NCBI GenBank assembly: GCA_021399435.1
Contig: JAJTUP010000021.1
Span: forward strand, 983,224 to 1,047,223
Source: Diaporthe sp. PMI_573
Taxonomy: Eukaryota; Ascomycota; Sordariomycetes; Diaporthales; Diaporthaceae
Direction: 5' to 3'
Length of the DNA: 64,000 nucleotides
Positions 21,899 to 32,000 of this stretch are shown here, piece by piece (position 1 is the first letter of the stretch; each line of letters begins with the position of its first letter). A program made the position numbers and the translations under genes. The notes beneath the pieces were generated by a model that was not told where the DNA came from, did no database searches, and saw only the letters and a program-made list of their open reading frames with translations.

Positions 21899-22717
21899 TC
21901 ATAGCGCAGGTGGGAGGTCCTGCTTTGAGTTTGTCGTTCCATGTGGATTGGTAGTGTCTTGGGTCGCTTCGTACTGCTTCCAGCGATATTCTCTCTCGAC
22001 ACCTATATGCTTCTGGGCAGAGTCGCAGAGCTCCAGGTTGCCGCATTGACACTCGGCACCGGGTCTCAACCAGCGATAGGTGATACTCCAACGGTCCTCG
22101 CGCGGCCGCACAGTCCCATTGTCGAGAACGTCAGTCTTGCGCTTCTTTATAGAATGGGTCCAGTGCAGGCGGGAGTCTCCAGACATTCTCATCAGGCTGC
22201 GGGGGGTTAGATCGACGTCGACCCGACGGTCCCCCTTTCTGAACTGCATGAAGACTGGTGCGCCTATAGAAAGAGCATACAACTGGTCGTAGGTTGAGTG
22301 AGTGTCGACGTGGGGTGGGATGCCGGCTCCCGGTGGGTAGTGCTGAAGGCAGACTTGCTCCGGTGGACGACCCTCATGAGTGGGTATCAGCGGCTGAAGC
22401 CAATCTGGAAACTCCTTGAAGGGAATGTTCGGGTCAACGCCGAATGTCTTGTAGTCAAAAGTATAGCCAAAATGGATAGAGATGCGACCGGTTCGGTCAG
22501 GCCACTCGAGTTGGCGGAAGACGCGGATGAGATTTTGCTCGTGCTCTGGGGTGACGAAGTCCTGCTGCCAGAAGATGCCATGTGGCTCGATGGACAGCTC
22601 CTCCATCCTGGCGAATACTCCGTCTGGCCTTGGATTCGGGTTGCCTCCCTCTTGAGCACGGCGGGAAGTCTTGGGGACGAGGCAAGGTAGATTGGAGAGG
22701 CAAGCCAAGTTCATCAT
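21899..22717 (-). CDS. AlkB-like (ALKBH8-type) 2-oxoglutarate/Fe(II) dioxygenase
   Basis: A single-exon 272-aa protein. Key features: THEGRPPEQVCLQHYPPGAG then IPPHVDTHSTYDQLYALSIG with iron ligands H136 and D138; a distal H188 in RLHWTHSI; and R209-SITYR215, which matches the 2-oxoglutarate-binding RxxxxxR pattern. Upstream sequence GRISIHFGYTFDYKTFGVD is typical of the fungal ALKBH8-like subgroup. These enzymes oxidatively demethylate or hydroxylate nucleic acids; the substrate (tRNA or other) cannot be read from the sequence. The start at 22717 is the first Met, and ATG 22606 (MEELSIEP) is an alternative. No methyltransferase domain is fused, unlike animal ALKBH8. Confidence 0.88.
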   Translation of the reverse strand: MMNLACLSNLPCLVPKTSRRAQEGGNPNPRPDGVFARMEELSIEPHGIFWQQDFVTPEHEQNLIRVFRQLEWPDRTGRISIHFGYTFDYKTFGVDPNIPFKEFPDWLQPLIPTHEGRPPEQVCLQHYPPGAGIPPHVDTHSTYDQLYALSIGAPVFMQFRKGDRRVDVDLTPRSLMRMSGDSRLHWTHSIKKRKTDVLDNGTVRPREDRWSITYRWLRPGAECQCGNLELCDSAQKHIGVEREYRWKQYEATQDTTNPHGTTNSKQDLPPAL

Positions 22718-23623
22718 CGCCTCAGCTGATCAGAAATTGGCTTGCAGCAGCGTACCCGAACCCTTCCATACTCGATGCAGGGGTACCCCCCTTTACCTTC
22801 CCGTCTCTGGTTGGAGCATCCTACGTCGGGTGGCAAGTCGATCATTCTTGCATAATCGAAACAATTCTAATGCTACACGGCTAGAAGTATGTAGGGCCGA
22901 AGCTGCCATGTCGCGCGGCCTTTACTCATGCGTACACACATGCCTAAACACACTACCTGGGGGAGATAATCTTCAAAGCAAATTGTTTGGCGGGCACTCG
23001 TAGCTCATCTAATACCTCAAAGATCAGAAACTCGTGCATTGAGCTTAGGAAGTAAGACCTTGGCTGACAACTGTTCATCTTGAGAAAATTAATGATTACC
23101 AACCAGCGACGCTCAGCAAATTGCTTGATCGAAACTGACAGGTCTGTCTCAAGCTTCGAAGTTGTGATAATCAATTATTTCCGGGAGTGAAAACATGCCA
23201 AGGGGGTTGGGGCTGGTGATATTGTTCCTCAGGATTGTTCTCCGTGCTGGGCTTTATTAATTGGCCAACAGCTCATGCTTGTGGCTTCAGCAATTTTATG
23301 TCTTTGTGCGCCTCGGCACAATACCTGACCTGCCGTATTATCCGTGGAATAGCAAATATTGTTCTAGAACGGCGTCGGGAACGCGACAATGCTTCGCGGC
23401 AATTTCGTGGGAACCAGAGGCGAGACCCTCCAGATGTCATCACAGACAGTCCATATAAGGTGTCGCTTGCTACCTGTTCTTCTCAGACCTTCATCTGCCC
23501 TGTCCAGATGACTGCTATGGTTCTCTGGAGCAATTATCAACCTCAATCTGGAAAAGTCCTTTTCGCCCTCCCCATCCTCTCTTGTGTTCAGATTGCCGTT
23601 ACGAGAGGCTTTGACGATCGTGC
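22718..23623. other. Intergenic/promoter region of the aspartic protease
   Basis: No supported gene. A CATATAAGG TATA-like element near 23452-23460 lies about 260 nt upstream of the protease start. Confidence 0.4.
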
Positions 23624-23677
23624 CAGTCACCCCAGTCACCCCAGTCACCCCAGTCACCCCAGTCACCCCAGTCACCC
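23624..23677. repeat. 9-nt minisatellite, six units
   Basis: Six perfect head-to-tail copies of CAGTCACCC lie 40 nt upstream of the aspartic protease ATG, most likely in its 5' leader. Copy number could vary between strains. Confidence 0.97.
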
Positions 23678-23716
23678 CGAACCTATCATCTCAAGATAGA
23701 CAGACCGGAACCTGAA

Positions 23717-25083
23717 ATGCGGATCACTATGCTCCTGGTCACGGCTGTGCTCATTGTTGTGCCTGCCTTAGCCAGAGCAGCCGTGAGGCCTAGCAGCAAA
23801 CAGCTGTTTCGGAAAGGCTACGGGGGCAGTATCATCAACGCCCCGTTAACAGACCACACAAGAAATGACGGGAAGACCGACCTGCAGTGGTATGCCAAGG
23901 TTTCTGTCGGCACGCCTCCTCAGGAATTGTACGTTTCACTGGCCAGACCACTGCCGGCTGATGAAGCTCACCTACGGACTTGTAGGCTTGGCTAACACAC
24001 ACAATGAGCAGCAATGTCTTGATCGATACCGGCTCCGCAAGGCTCCTCCTCCCCGCGAGCAACTGCACCACTTGCGGTCAGCAAAGGCTGTTCGACTTTT
24101 CCGAGTCTTCAACATTTTCGTGGGAACCGGAGTCGTTTGATGAAGTCTTGTTTGGGACAGACGGAGACACCATTCCGGTCTCGGGCCCCCAGCGGGCCAA
24201 CTGCGCCAATGTGACCGACTCTGTCAGTATACAGGGTCTGACGGCAGACAAATATCGATTCATCTTATGCGACGAGCAAGATCCGTCTTTCAGTGCCCAG
24301 GGAGAGATCGATGGAATCTTGGGCTTTTCTATCGAGGCTGACAATGAAATGGGCCCCGGACTCGAGTGGGCCCTTTACGATGCAGGATTACTTGCTAGTC
24401 CGCTCTTTGGACTTTACATCCCAGCCGGACAGATCACTGGTGGCCAGCTGACCCTTGGCGGTCTTGATGAGACTAAATACGACGGTATTCTGACCCATGT
24501 TGACCTAAATAGAGGACTGGCCCTCCTCAAAACGACTTGGGTAATGAACATCCAGACCATCTTCATCAACGGCGAGCAGCTTCAGATCACTACTACAAAC
24601 GGCGCTGCCAAGGCTGGATACCCACAGTCTCTTAGTATCCTGGACTCAGGGACTGCCCACGTACAAGCTCCTACATACCAGGTCGCCCGGGATATCTACG
24701 CCACGATCTCACCCGAAATCTTCCTGATAGATCCTGTCGGCACCTGGGGAGCTCCGTGTGAAGTCATGGAGACCATTACTCCGGATATCACCTTTCTTTT
24801 CGGCTACGACGGGGTAACTCAGGCCAACGTCACTCTTCCGGGCAAGTCTTTCAACCTTGGGCCGTATCCTGGAAACGATGGCATTTGTCAGGCTGCAATC
24901 ACCCACAGCAGTTATGGGCAGGTAAACAACGATGGAAGAGGAGTCTGGGTTATTGGATCGCCTCTCTTGAAGAATTACTACACTGCCTGGGATGGTCGGG
25001 ACTTGCGGGTGGGATTTGCCCCTTTGAAGGCGCCTCCTGTCAGCGAGGTGCCGCAAGACTGCGAGAGAAAGAGGACTGATTGA
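23717..25083 (+). CDS. Secreted pepsin-type (A1) aspartic protease
   Basis: Two exons, 23717-23928 and 24012-25083 (intron 83 nt), give 427 aa. The splice restores PPQEFNVLIDTGS, proving the join. A signal peptide (MRITMLLVTAVLIVVPALARA) and short propeptide precede the mature domain, which opens LQWYAKVSVGTPPQ. Catalytic motifs are DTGS (D76) and DSGT (D282). FDFSESSTFSWEPESF, GEIDGILGFS and GVWVIGSPLLKNYYTAWD complete the A1 pattern, with paired Cys including CTTC after the first motif. I do not see a clear flap tyrosine; the segment is FGTDGDTIPVSG. No GPI-type hydrophobic tail, so extracellular secretion is likely. Confidence 0.92.
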
Positions 25084-25266
25084 AGTGAGTCGGACACTGA
25101 GAAATCGCGGCACAGCGCAGGAAAGTAGCTTGATGAAAGGGCCCCTGGTCTTGGCCGAAAACCGTTTAAAAACCATCTCTGCATGCTTCCGACGCCTGTG
25201 CTAGTCTACCATGTAGCCCGAATAAACAAACTAAGCCGTTTTATACAAGCGGACATCTTGCTCTTA

Positions 25267-25639
25267 TTAGCGGCCAGAGACGACGTTCAAGACTCCACCA
25301 TCAACCGCAATGATCTCTCCGTTGACGTAGCCGTTTCTTGTGAGATAGAGAAGCGTCATGCCCATCTCCTCGTCTCTCCCGCCCCTCTCTGCTGGAGCAT
25401 GCCCTTTCCCTTTGACCTTCTCTGCGGGCAGCTCGCTCTTTTGCCGGCGGTCTGAGCTTTTGGCCGTCATTTCTGAAGGAAAATAACCTATTGCAATCAA
25501 AACGTCAGTACAAATTCGTGGTCGATTTTGCACATGTCTACTGACCTGGGGCAATCGAGTTCATTCTGATGCCAGTCTGCTGGAACTCAGCAGACATGAG
25601 CTTCGACAGATGAACTGTGGCTCCCTTGGCGGCATTGTT
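25267..25639 (-). pseudogene. 5'-truncated short-chain dehydrogenase/reductase (SDR) relic
   Basis: Two exons remain on the minus strand: 25639-25546 (AAKGATVHLSKLMSAEFQQT then GIRMNSIAPG) and 25487-25267 (YFPSEM, GGRDEEMGMTLLYLTRNGYV, then NGEIIAVDGGVL). A GTCAGT donor and CAATAG acceptor join them in frame. These are the C-terminal halves of a classical SDR (Lys of YxxxK, IAPG, and the NG-x-x-I-x-VDGG end). The Rossmann N-terminus (TGxxxGxG) is not found upstream, and the residue expected to be the catalytic Tyr is Asn (NNAAKGA). A truncated, probably dead gene next to the protease. Confidence 0.7.
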
Positions 25640-26492
25640 CTGCAGCATTCAGAGTCAGTTATCAGAGCACCAAAGGAGTAGTTTCATACAAATAGGGAAA
25701 ATAAAGGGCCACAGAGGGGAGGTGTTTCTTCTGGAAGGGGTTAAGATTGTATCCAGAAGCTGCTTACACGAGAAGTGCCCCTGTGCGTTCCTCCTGAGGC
25801 CCGACATGCTGGAGATTGTTCAATAAGCTGTGAGATTTCAGAACTGATAGACTCCAAGATGAACTGAAATCGTTTCATAAGCTCTGTTTGTTGGAAAATT
25901 TGATGGATTGCGTTGGACGCACACAGGTGGTGGCAGAAGTCGAACGACGCCACCAGCTAGTGAGATGGCTGATGATGTGGTGATGTTTGAATGCCCCAGA
26001 TCGTCAGAGGGAACTGACATTCCACAGTTACGTCAGACCAAAGGATCCGTTTCAATATGCCTCATAGAAAGATCTGAGTCTCCTTTGAAAGGTGGCTCCG
26101 ACGAGACCCTCCAGATAGATTGCAATGGAAACCGAATCAGCCCTTCGTTGAGGTTTGCCCGGGCAGTAGCTGTTTCTTGCATGGCTCGCAGGGGAAGCGC
26201 TTGCAGATGGATAGAATCACCTCTGTAGAGCCTCTACCAAATGATCATTTCCAGGTCTCAGTAAATATTCATCAACAGCCAACGAACAAAAAAAAATGCT
26301 CATTCACCTAAGATAGGAGGTTGTGTACTCTAGGGTAACATTCACGGATTATGGAGGTCTAGCAGCAACGTTTCGGGCAAGATTGCCATCAAACTTGCAA
26401 ATTAGAACTGAAACCGGTCTATTCTTACAAATTTACTCAAGGTGTCGCTGTTGTGTGCTCCTTTCGCTGTTGTTTGGGACTTCAGGGTTGCT

Positions 26493-27534
26493 TTACTCCT
26501 TGGAAAACGCCCTGATCTTTTGCTCAAGTACCCACCATAGCCAGTACATTGTGTCATCCAGGAGAAATCTACTCGCTTCTGTGTTCTGGGCGGCAATTTG
26601 CTGCAGAATTGTCAATCTAGAGAGGACGGCACTCCCAGCAGGCGTCTTCTGCATAAACTCCTCCAGTGCTGAGGCTGGTCTCGGTGGACTACGACCGAGC
26701 CGATGGTTATTCTCAATCAGCCTTTTGATATGGATTTTCAGAGTCTCGGTTTCTCCACAATTGATCGCTTCTTGGGCCTTCTGCAAAGTGCTCATGGGAT
26801 CCGTGAACGGCATATTCAATTCGCTGGTATTGTGCTCAAGCAGACGCCATACTTCGGGACAATTGGCCATGCCAATCATGTTGAGAGCCCAGACTGCATC
26901 GTAAAGGCTTTTGAGTCGCAAGAGTCTGCGTTGGACCTCAAGCGCGAGTTCATGGGATGGATTCTTCGACTGCTCATCCGAAAGCTGACGGACTTCACTC
27001 ACATCTCGGTCGATAATTCTCGCGAGCTGAGCCCCGTACGTGGCAGGCGCTGGACCAGTCTCGTATTCGATGCTTCTAGCTGCATCCGTACGGCCGTCCG
27101 TGTTATGGGTGTTGGCGTCGAGGCTGAGAGGCACAATAGTACCGCTCTTTCCACCAAGGAGCAATTTGTGGCCAAAACCTGGCGAACCCACTTTGATGAG
27201 AAGTCAGTACACTATCAGCATCGAGCAGGAATTGCGGGAGAGAATGTATCCAAGCAAATCCCGGATGAGGCTCAACATAGAATTGTCCGGGAAGCCTCAG
27301 GAGCAGCAACCGCCCAAGGCGAGGCCAAGACCAGGATTCGTGTTGGGGTACCAATGCTTCTTGAAGAGTGTGGATAGGTTGGTGCAAGAACCTACTCATG
27401 CAGCCTATCCCGAACACGGCGGCACCTGTCGCTGCTGGGACCAGCTTGGAGGAGACGAAGGAACGCATTGGCGGCCGTATGTGGCCAGCGGTCTTGAAAA
27501 AGGCAGAGCTGGCGAGTCTTCTAATCGAATTCAT
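26493..27534 (-). CDS. Unrecognised gene, possibly mitochondrial; frame change inside
   Basis: Two good minus-strand frames must be joined. The first, from ATG 27534, opens MNSIRRLASSAFFKTAGHIR (basic, mitochondrial-presequence-like) and runs through VPQHESWSWPRLG to FLLDADSVL near 27210. The second, from about 27190 to the stop at 26493, contains GFGHKLLLGGKSGTIVPLSL, a DGRTDAARSIEYETG stretch, and a long helical region ending WLWWVLEQKIRAFSKE. An intron with a CTGAC branch-like site and CGCCAG acceptor (near 27180) could join them, but no convincing donor is seen, so a frameshift is equally possible. Family not recognised. Confidence 0.45.
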
Positions 27535-28659
27535 CTTGGATGTACTGGTATTCTGCATGTAATGATGGATTTGATCCAAGGCGGCTGCCAAGTGAAATGC
27601 ACGTAATGAGTGATGATGTGCGTCGTTCAAGGTCGTGTCCTTTTGTGGTGGGGTCGAAAGAGTCAGTTCCGGGCAGATGGATATTGTTTACCCCATGGAT
27701 CAACATATGAGGCGCACCTGCCCTCTCAGTATCTGCGTCTCAAGGTTCTCCCACGTATTGGCTTGTGGCAGGGACGACTGGGTCTGGCAGAGTGTGCGAT
27801 GTTGGTTTCCAGGTGGGCGTACCGAGACGACCATAACCTAACTGCAGAAGAACCAAGGTGCCACCATTCTTAAAGACTTACGGAACCTTCTATGCAGTCA
27901 CTGAGACCCTTCATACACTGCCACCTGTAGACAGACATGGACACGGCCTGTGAGGCAGGATGAGACTACCTACACATGAAATACTAACTTTTGCTTCTAT
28001 TGTCTCATTGGGAATTCCCATGCTTCTTCCATTGAAACAAAATCAATAAAGACACACAAGACCACTCGGGGCGGCCGGGTCACGTCCCGGGAAAGGCAAC
28101 GATGTTGAACGACGGTTCTGGAAACAGCTTGGAAGCTTTGGGCCAGCCCGAGACCTCCATCTCTAGAGAATGGAATGGAGAAATTAGGAAGTTATAAATT
28201 AACAATTTTGTCAAGAACCGCAGTAACGGTGTTTCACTGCTGCTTATGTATACTTTGTGGCGGGTCCTGAAATCCCGGCTGTGGGACGCCGCAAGCCTAC
28301 TTGGACCAAACATGGGAGAAGGAAACAACTCACTGGCAGTGTTCGGCAATGCACTTGTGGAGGTAGCTACCTAGGACCAAATCCATGGACCCAGAACAGC
28401 ACCTCACAACTGGTAGGCACCTACTTAATAGTGAACAGTTTGCAGCCCTGAAATTGTAGTCTGCATCCTCACTCGGTCCAAGCGCCACTGCTCTCCTGTT
28501 AGCCCGTTCGATAGCTTCTTCGCGCTATTGCCATGCCCACTCAAGGCCGTTGCAACAAGCTGCTGCGCCCCTACAAAAGCCGTCCAGCTCATTACATATA
28601 AACCAGAACCCTAATCAAGTTATAATATACTTAACGTCTGTAAGAGATATATCTACACC
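27535..28659. other. Intergenic, no supported gene; left edge of AT-rich island
   Basis: Short motif-free frames only. Base composition falls toward the right as the first repeat island begins at 28660. Confidence 0.4.
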
Positions 28660-28934
28660 TGTTAAACGGAAACGCTTGTATGGGCGCTGCACGCAGAGAG
28701 TTACCCTAGACTTGGCACTGGATTTCTCTAAGTGCCTATGGGGCGTGCGCGCCGAAAGATAAGTTTGGTGGCCGTGAGTCGATTTTTTGGGCTATTTTAA
28801 GACCCTAACTTCGTACCTCTGCATTACCCTTATTTCTTACCCAAAAAGTATGTAACCTAGTTCATTAGATATCCTAATTTCTAAAGTTTATCTGTATTTA
28901 GTTTGGTTACTGTCAGGGTTAGGGTTGGCTGGCT
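28660..28934 (+). repeat. Dispersed repeat R, copy A (truncated)
   Basis: Begins TGTTAAACGGAAACGC and matches, over about 275 nt, the first part of copies at 42154 (+) and 51218 (-). The match stops at TTGGCTGGCT, after which the sequence diverges. The TGTT start and promoter-like GC-rich head suggest an LTR or the end of a DNA element. It ends near a telomere-like CAGGGTTAGGGTT. Confidence 0.85.
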
Positions 28935-29224
28935 ATTTTCTTAATATGGTAGCTACAGCTGGCTTGTCAGAACCTTTGCAACGGAGGTCGCAAGTTTGAT
29001 CCACCCTTACGTTAAAGTTAGTCTGTTTTTTCAGACTGTCCCAGCTTTTCAGCTGGGCCCTAGCTGAGTCACTAGGTAGTAAGAGCTTTAAGCCTTAATT
29101 TAAGCAATAAGACCTATCTGTGGGCAGGCAATAAAACTTATTAAGCAGGCCACTTTAGAGTTGCTAAACAGCGGAAGCAATCTCTATTCTAGCTTGGTTA
29201 CCTAGAATATTGTCTGAGAAGGGG

Positions 29225-29304
29225 TGTTAAACAGTGTCCTGAAAATATAAGTTGTTCTTACTAGCTTGTAAGTACAGCTTATATTTTCAGGACACTGTTT
29301 AACA
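29225..29304. repeat. 80-nt perfect-arm palindrome (MITE-like)
   Basis: Two 27-nt arms, 29225-29251 and 29278-29304, are exact reverse complements (TGTTAAACAGTG...CACTGTTTAACA) around a 26-nt loop. The left arm and part of the loop recur inside the Fot1 element at 44021. I infer a miniature non-autonomous element, or a solo inverted terminus. Confidence 0.9.
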
Positions 29305-29819
29305 TATATTATAGCAATATTATTCTTAGGACCTTTTTTTAAAGAAATAGAGTACTAGCTAATTTTTATCTTAGTAAGATATTTAGAAGAAGGGTAGATA
29401 ACCTTATTATTATTAAGAGAGAAAGAAGGAAAAGATATAATAATAAAGATAGAGGAATTATTAGAGAAGAGACTATTTAGAGTATTAGATTATAAAAAGA
29501 ATATATTGTTAATTAGAAAGAATAGAAGGCCTTTAGGCAAAAAGGAGTAAAAGTTAGTATAAAGAAGTACGACTACCGCTAAGTTAAAAGAAAAGAGTAA
29601 CTTACCGTTTTCTCTTTATTACTTGCCAAATAAAGCTATTGCTAAGGGTAGTAGAAGTTAAATCTACTGGTGCTAAATAAGTACAAAAAGTAATGTCAAC
29701 CTATTTCCCTTCTAACCTTTACCCCTTTCTTTTAACAACAACGCTTACCCTTTAACCACTATAATACCTATAACTATTTGCCAACTTTTAAGGATATATC
29801 TGTTTTAAACCTGCTCAAC

Positions 29820-30049
29820 CTACTGTAATAATTACACTAAACCTTTATAGGGTTCAGTAGGTAACCTATAGGGTTTATCGAGTCTATCGATCCAGCCTCC
29901 AGGGTGGGTCCCTGACCCTAACCCTGGCCTTGGCATATCCCGTGACTTCGCACCCTAGTGCTTATTTCGGCTGCATCGTGGCATCCTTTCCGGGTTGTCT
30001 GGGTCACCTCGACGGGTCCCCTGGGTGCCGAGAGTGTTAGTTTATAATG
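29820..30049 (-). repeat. LTR fragment of the TGTTATAAAC gypsy family
   Basis: On the minus strand from about 30049 it reads TATAAACTAACACTC then GGCACCCAGGGGACCCGT, continues through a GGGTTAGGGTCAGGGACC segment, and ends in the ACCCTATAAAGG-type segment also present near 37710. It is the same unit as at 37251 (+) and 46978 (-). The left boundary is approximate. Confidence 0.7.
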
Positions 30050-31891
30050 TGAAGGCAGCAACAGTCAGGGAACAAAGACCCCATGTCGTCACACGAGCCC
30101 TAACCCTGAACTCCGCAGACGCGTCAGGAGCTCCGCTCCCGCTCTTTCTTCCTGCTCCTTTGCTTAGAATATTCGTTGATAGTACCAATAGACCCAGCTC
30201 TTATCCTGCATCTCATTCTAGCCGTAACAGGTTAAACATCACTCATAGGACCAAACTTCTAAAACAACCATACTCGCCAAATATACTAACACATTAGTAC
30301 ATTCAATACTGCACTTTATATTATAGGCACACCAGTTGACCGGGACGTAATAGGTAATAGCGGGTACTAGCACAGATACTTGTTCTACTACCGACAATAT
30401 TATCTTTGTTTAGCCGAGCGAAATGCCGTCGGACGAGTTGCTGGCGGGACAAGATTAAGCAAGCCCAGCCAAACTCAGTGAAGCTCAGTTTAGACTCACC
30501 CACCTCACGAGGGGCATTCAGGGATTCACAAGCCCAAGCGCGATGAGCGTTCGAACCCGGTCACACAAGCGGAAGAGCTGCTCCCGCGACGTCGTTGAAA
30601 GAAGGTTAAGCTTTGTGTCATTTCGGTTCTCCCTGCAATTATTTCGCACGACGCCGGGAGTCACAGCTCTGTTATTGGGATTTTTGCCCCTACGAATAAG
30701 CAAGCCGCAATGTTTGGTAAGCTGATTCCTCTTCAACCTTGTGAATAGCTCGAAACTTGCCCACCGGTTCTGTGGTTTCTGTGCCATCACCGCGGGGATA
30801 TTTTGGCATTGCCCATGCTTGGTGATGAGTAGTCGTCGTGCCTAATTTGCAGTATTCACGGCTAAAACGAACTCTGTCGCAGGGTTGATCGCCAGGACAG
30901 GACATCGACGTGACCAAAAGTCAAGCGTTACCCCATATTGGATACTACTTTCTCTTTACACCTTCGCAGGGGAAATAAACCTTAATTGTTGACTTCCCCA
31001 CCCAAAGTCGCATTTACTAATGAATTGGGCAAGGGTGACCTAGTGGGTCCAAAAACACCAATGAAAAAAATACAACAGTAGTGACACTTATTACTGTTGG
31101 AAATCGGTTGATTGAGAAAGTCTAGGTACATGAGAAATGTTCGTGTGTGACCTACCCTTGGAATCTAACAATTACCCCTGAGAAGGTGTACATTGACTGC
31201 CATGCATTGCCAATTCTGGCTGCGCCACCTTGCCAAGCGAGACGGTGATGCGGTGAACATCTGGCGCGCCCTTCAAGTTGTCCATTTCTCTTGGAGTTCA
31301 GCTCAGATTGCTGCTCAATATAGTTAGTAATCTGGAAAATCTTACACCCCACTATCGAACTTTTCACTCTTAGATAGAGGCTCCCAGTTGAATTAACTCC
31401 TAGGCTGGTAATTGAATTAAGAAAGGGCCGGCTGGGGTAAAGGGACGAGTGTAAAATGAGAGGCCCAGAGGTGTAACCTATAGACCAAAAAGTTAGGAAG
31501 ATGCGTACAGGGGGGGTGTAAGATTTTCGAGCAGCTGTGTACGCTGTCTGCTAAGAGAAATTGGATATGGAGGCCCCAGATATTTACCGCAGGGGAGGGT
31601 CTATTTCACCGTCTCGCTTAGCAAGACGTATCGTGCCACATACAGACATCACGAGGAAGGACACCTCCAACTGTGGTCGCGAGCCGTCTTCGATCCCAGC
31701 ACGTGCTCAAGACAATGAGCGGAACATCACAAAATTGGACCCTCTTCATGAACCTCAGGGTGTTGGGATTGCGCGGCCCCCCGATTCATGACTGCTTGAC
31801 GACTCGTGAAAGCAGTTCCCGAATACGGAGGCAGTTGTGCCGTCACCAAGATCAGCATGCCTCAACCATCCGAGCAATGATTGACTGAAAA
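30050..31891. other. Intergenic flank between repeat island and GMC gene
   Basis: No supported gene. Composition recovers gradually from AT-rich to GC-normal. GCCCTAACCCTGA near 30098 is another telomere-like two-unit motif. Confidence 0.4.
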
Positions 31892-31897
31892 TATAAG
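31892..31897 (+). promoter_or_regulatory. TATAAG box of the GMC oxidoreductase gene
   Basis: TATAAG lies 109 nt upstream of the ATG at 32001, a usual core-promoter distance. Confidence 0.4.
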
Positions 31898-32000
31898 ATC
31901 AGATCGTGGGACACCATAGTCTTGCTGCTGCTTCTCATCACAGGTATCACTCTCACTGAATCTTACACTCGCTGTTCAAACATTACGAGAAAGCAACACG

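Noticed and set aside
23624..23677. Regular short repeats that might suggest a CRISPR array
   Set aside because: Units are contiguous 9-mers without spacers, in a eukaryotic gene leader; it is a minisatellite.
29900..30110. CCCTAACCCT motifs as possible telomere
   Set aside because: Only one or two units per site, all inside dispersed repeats; not a telomeric array.
30530..30575. GTTCGAACCCGG resembling a tRNA T-arm
   Set aside because: Stem bases do not pair and no cloverleaf can be built on either strand.
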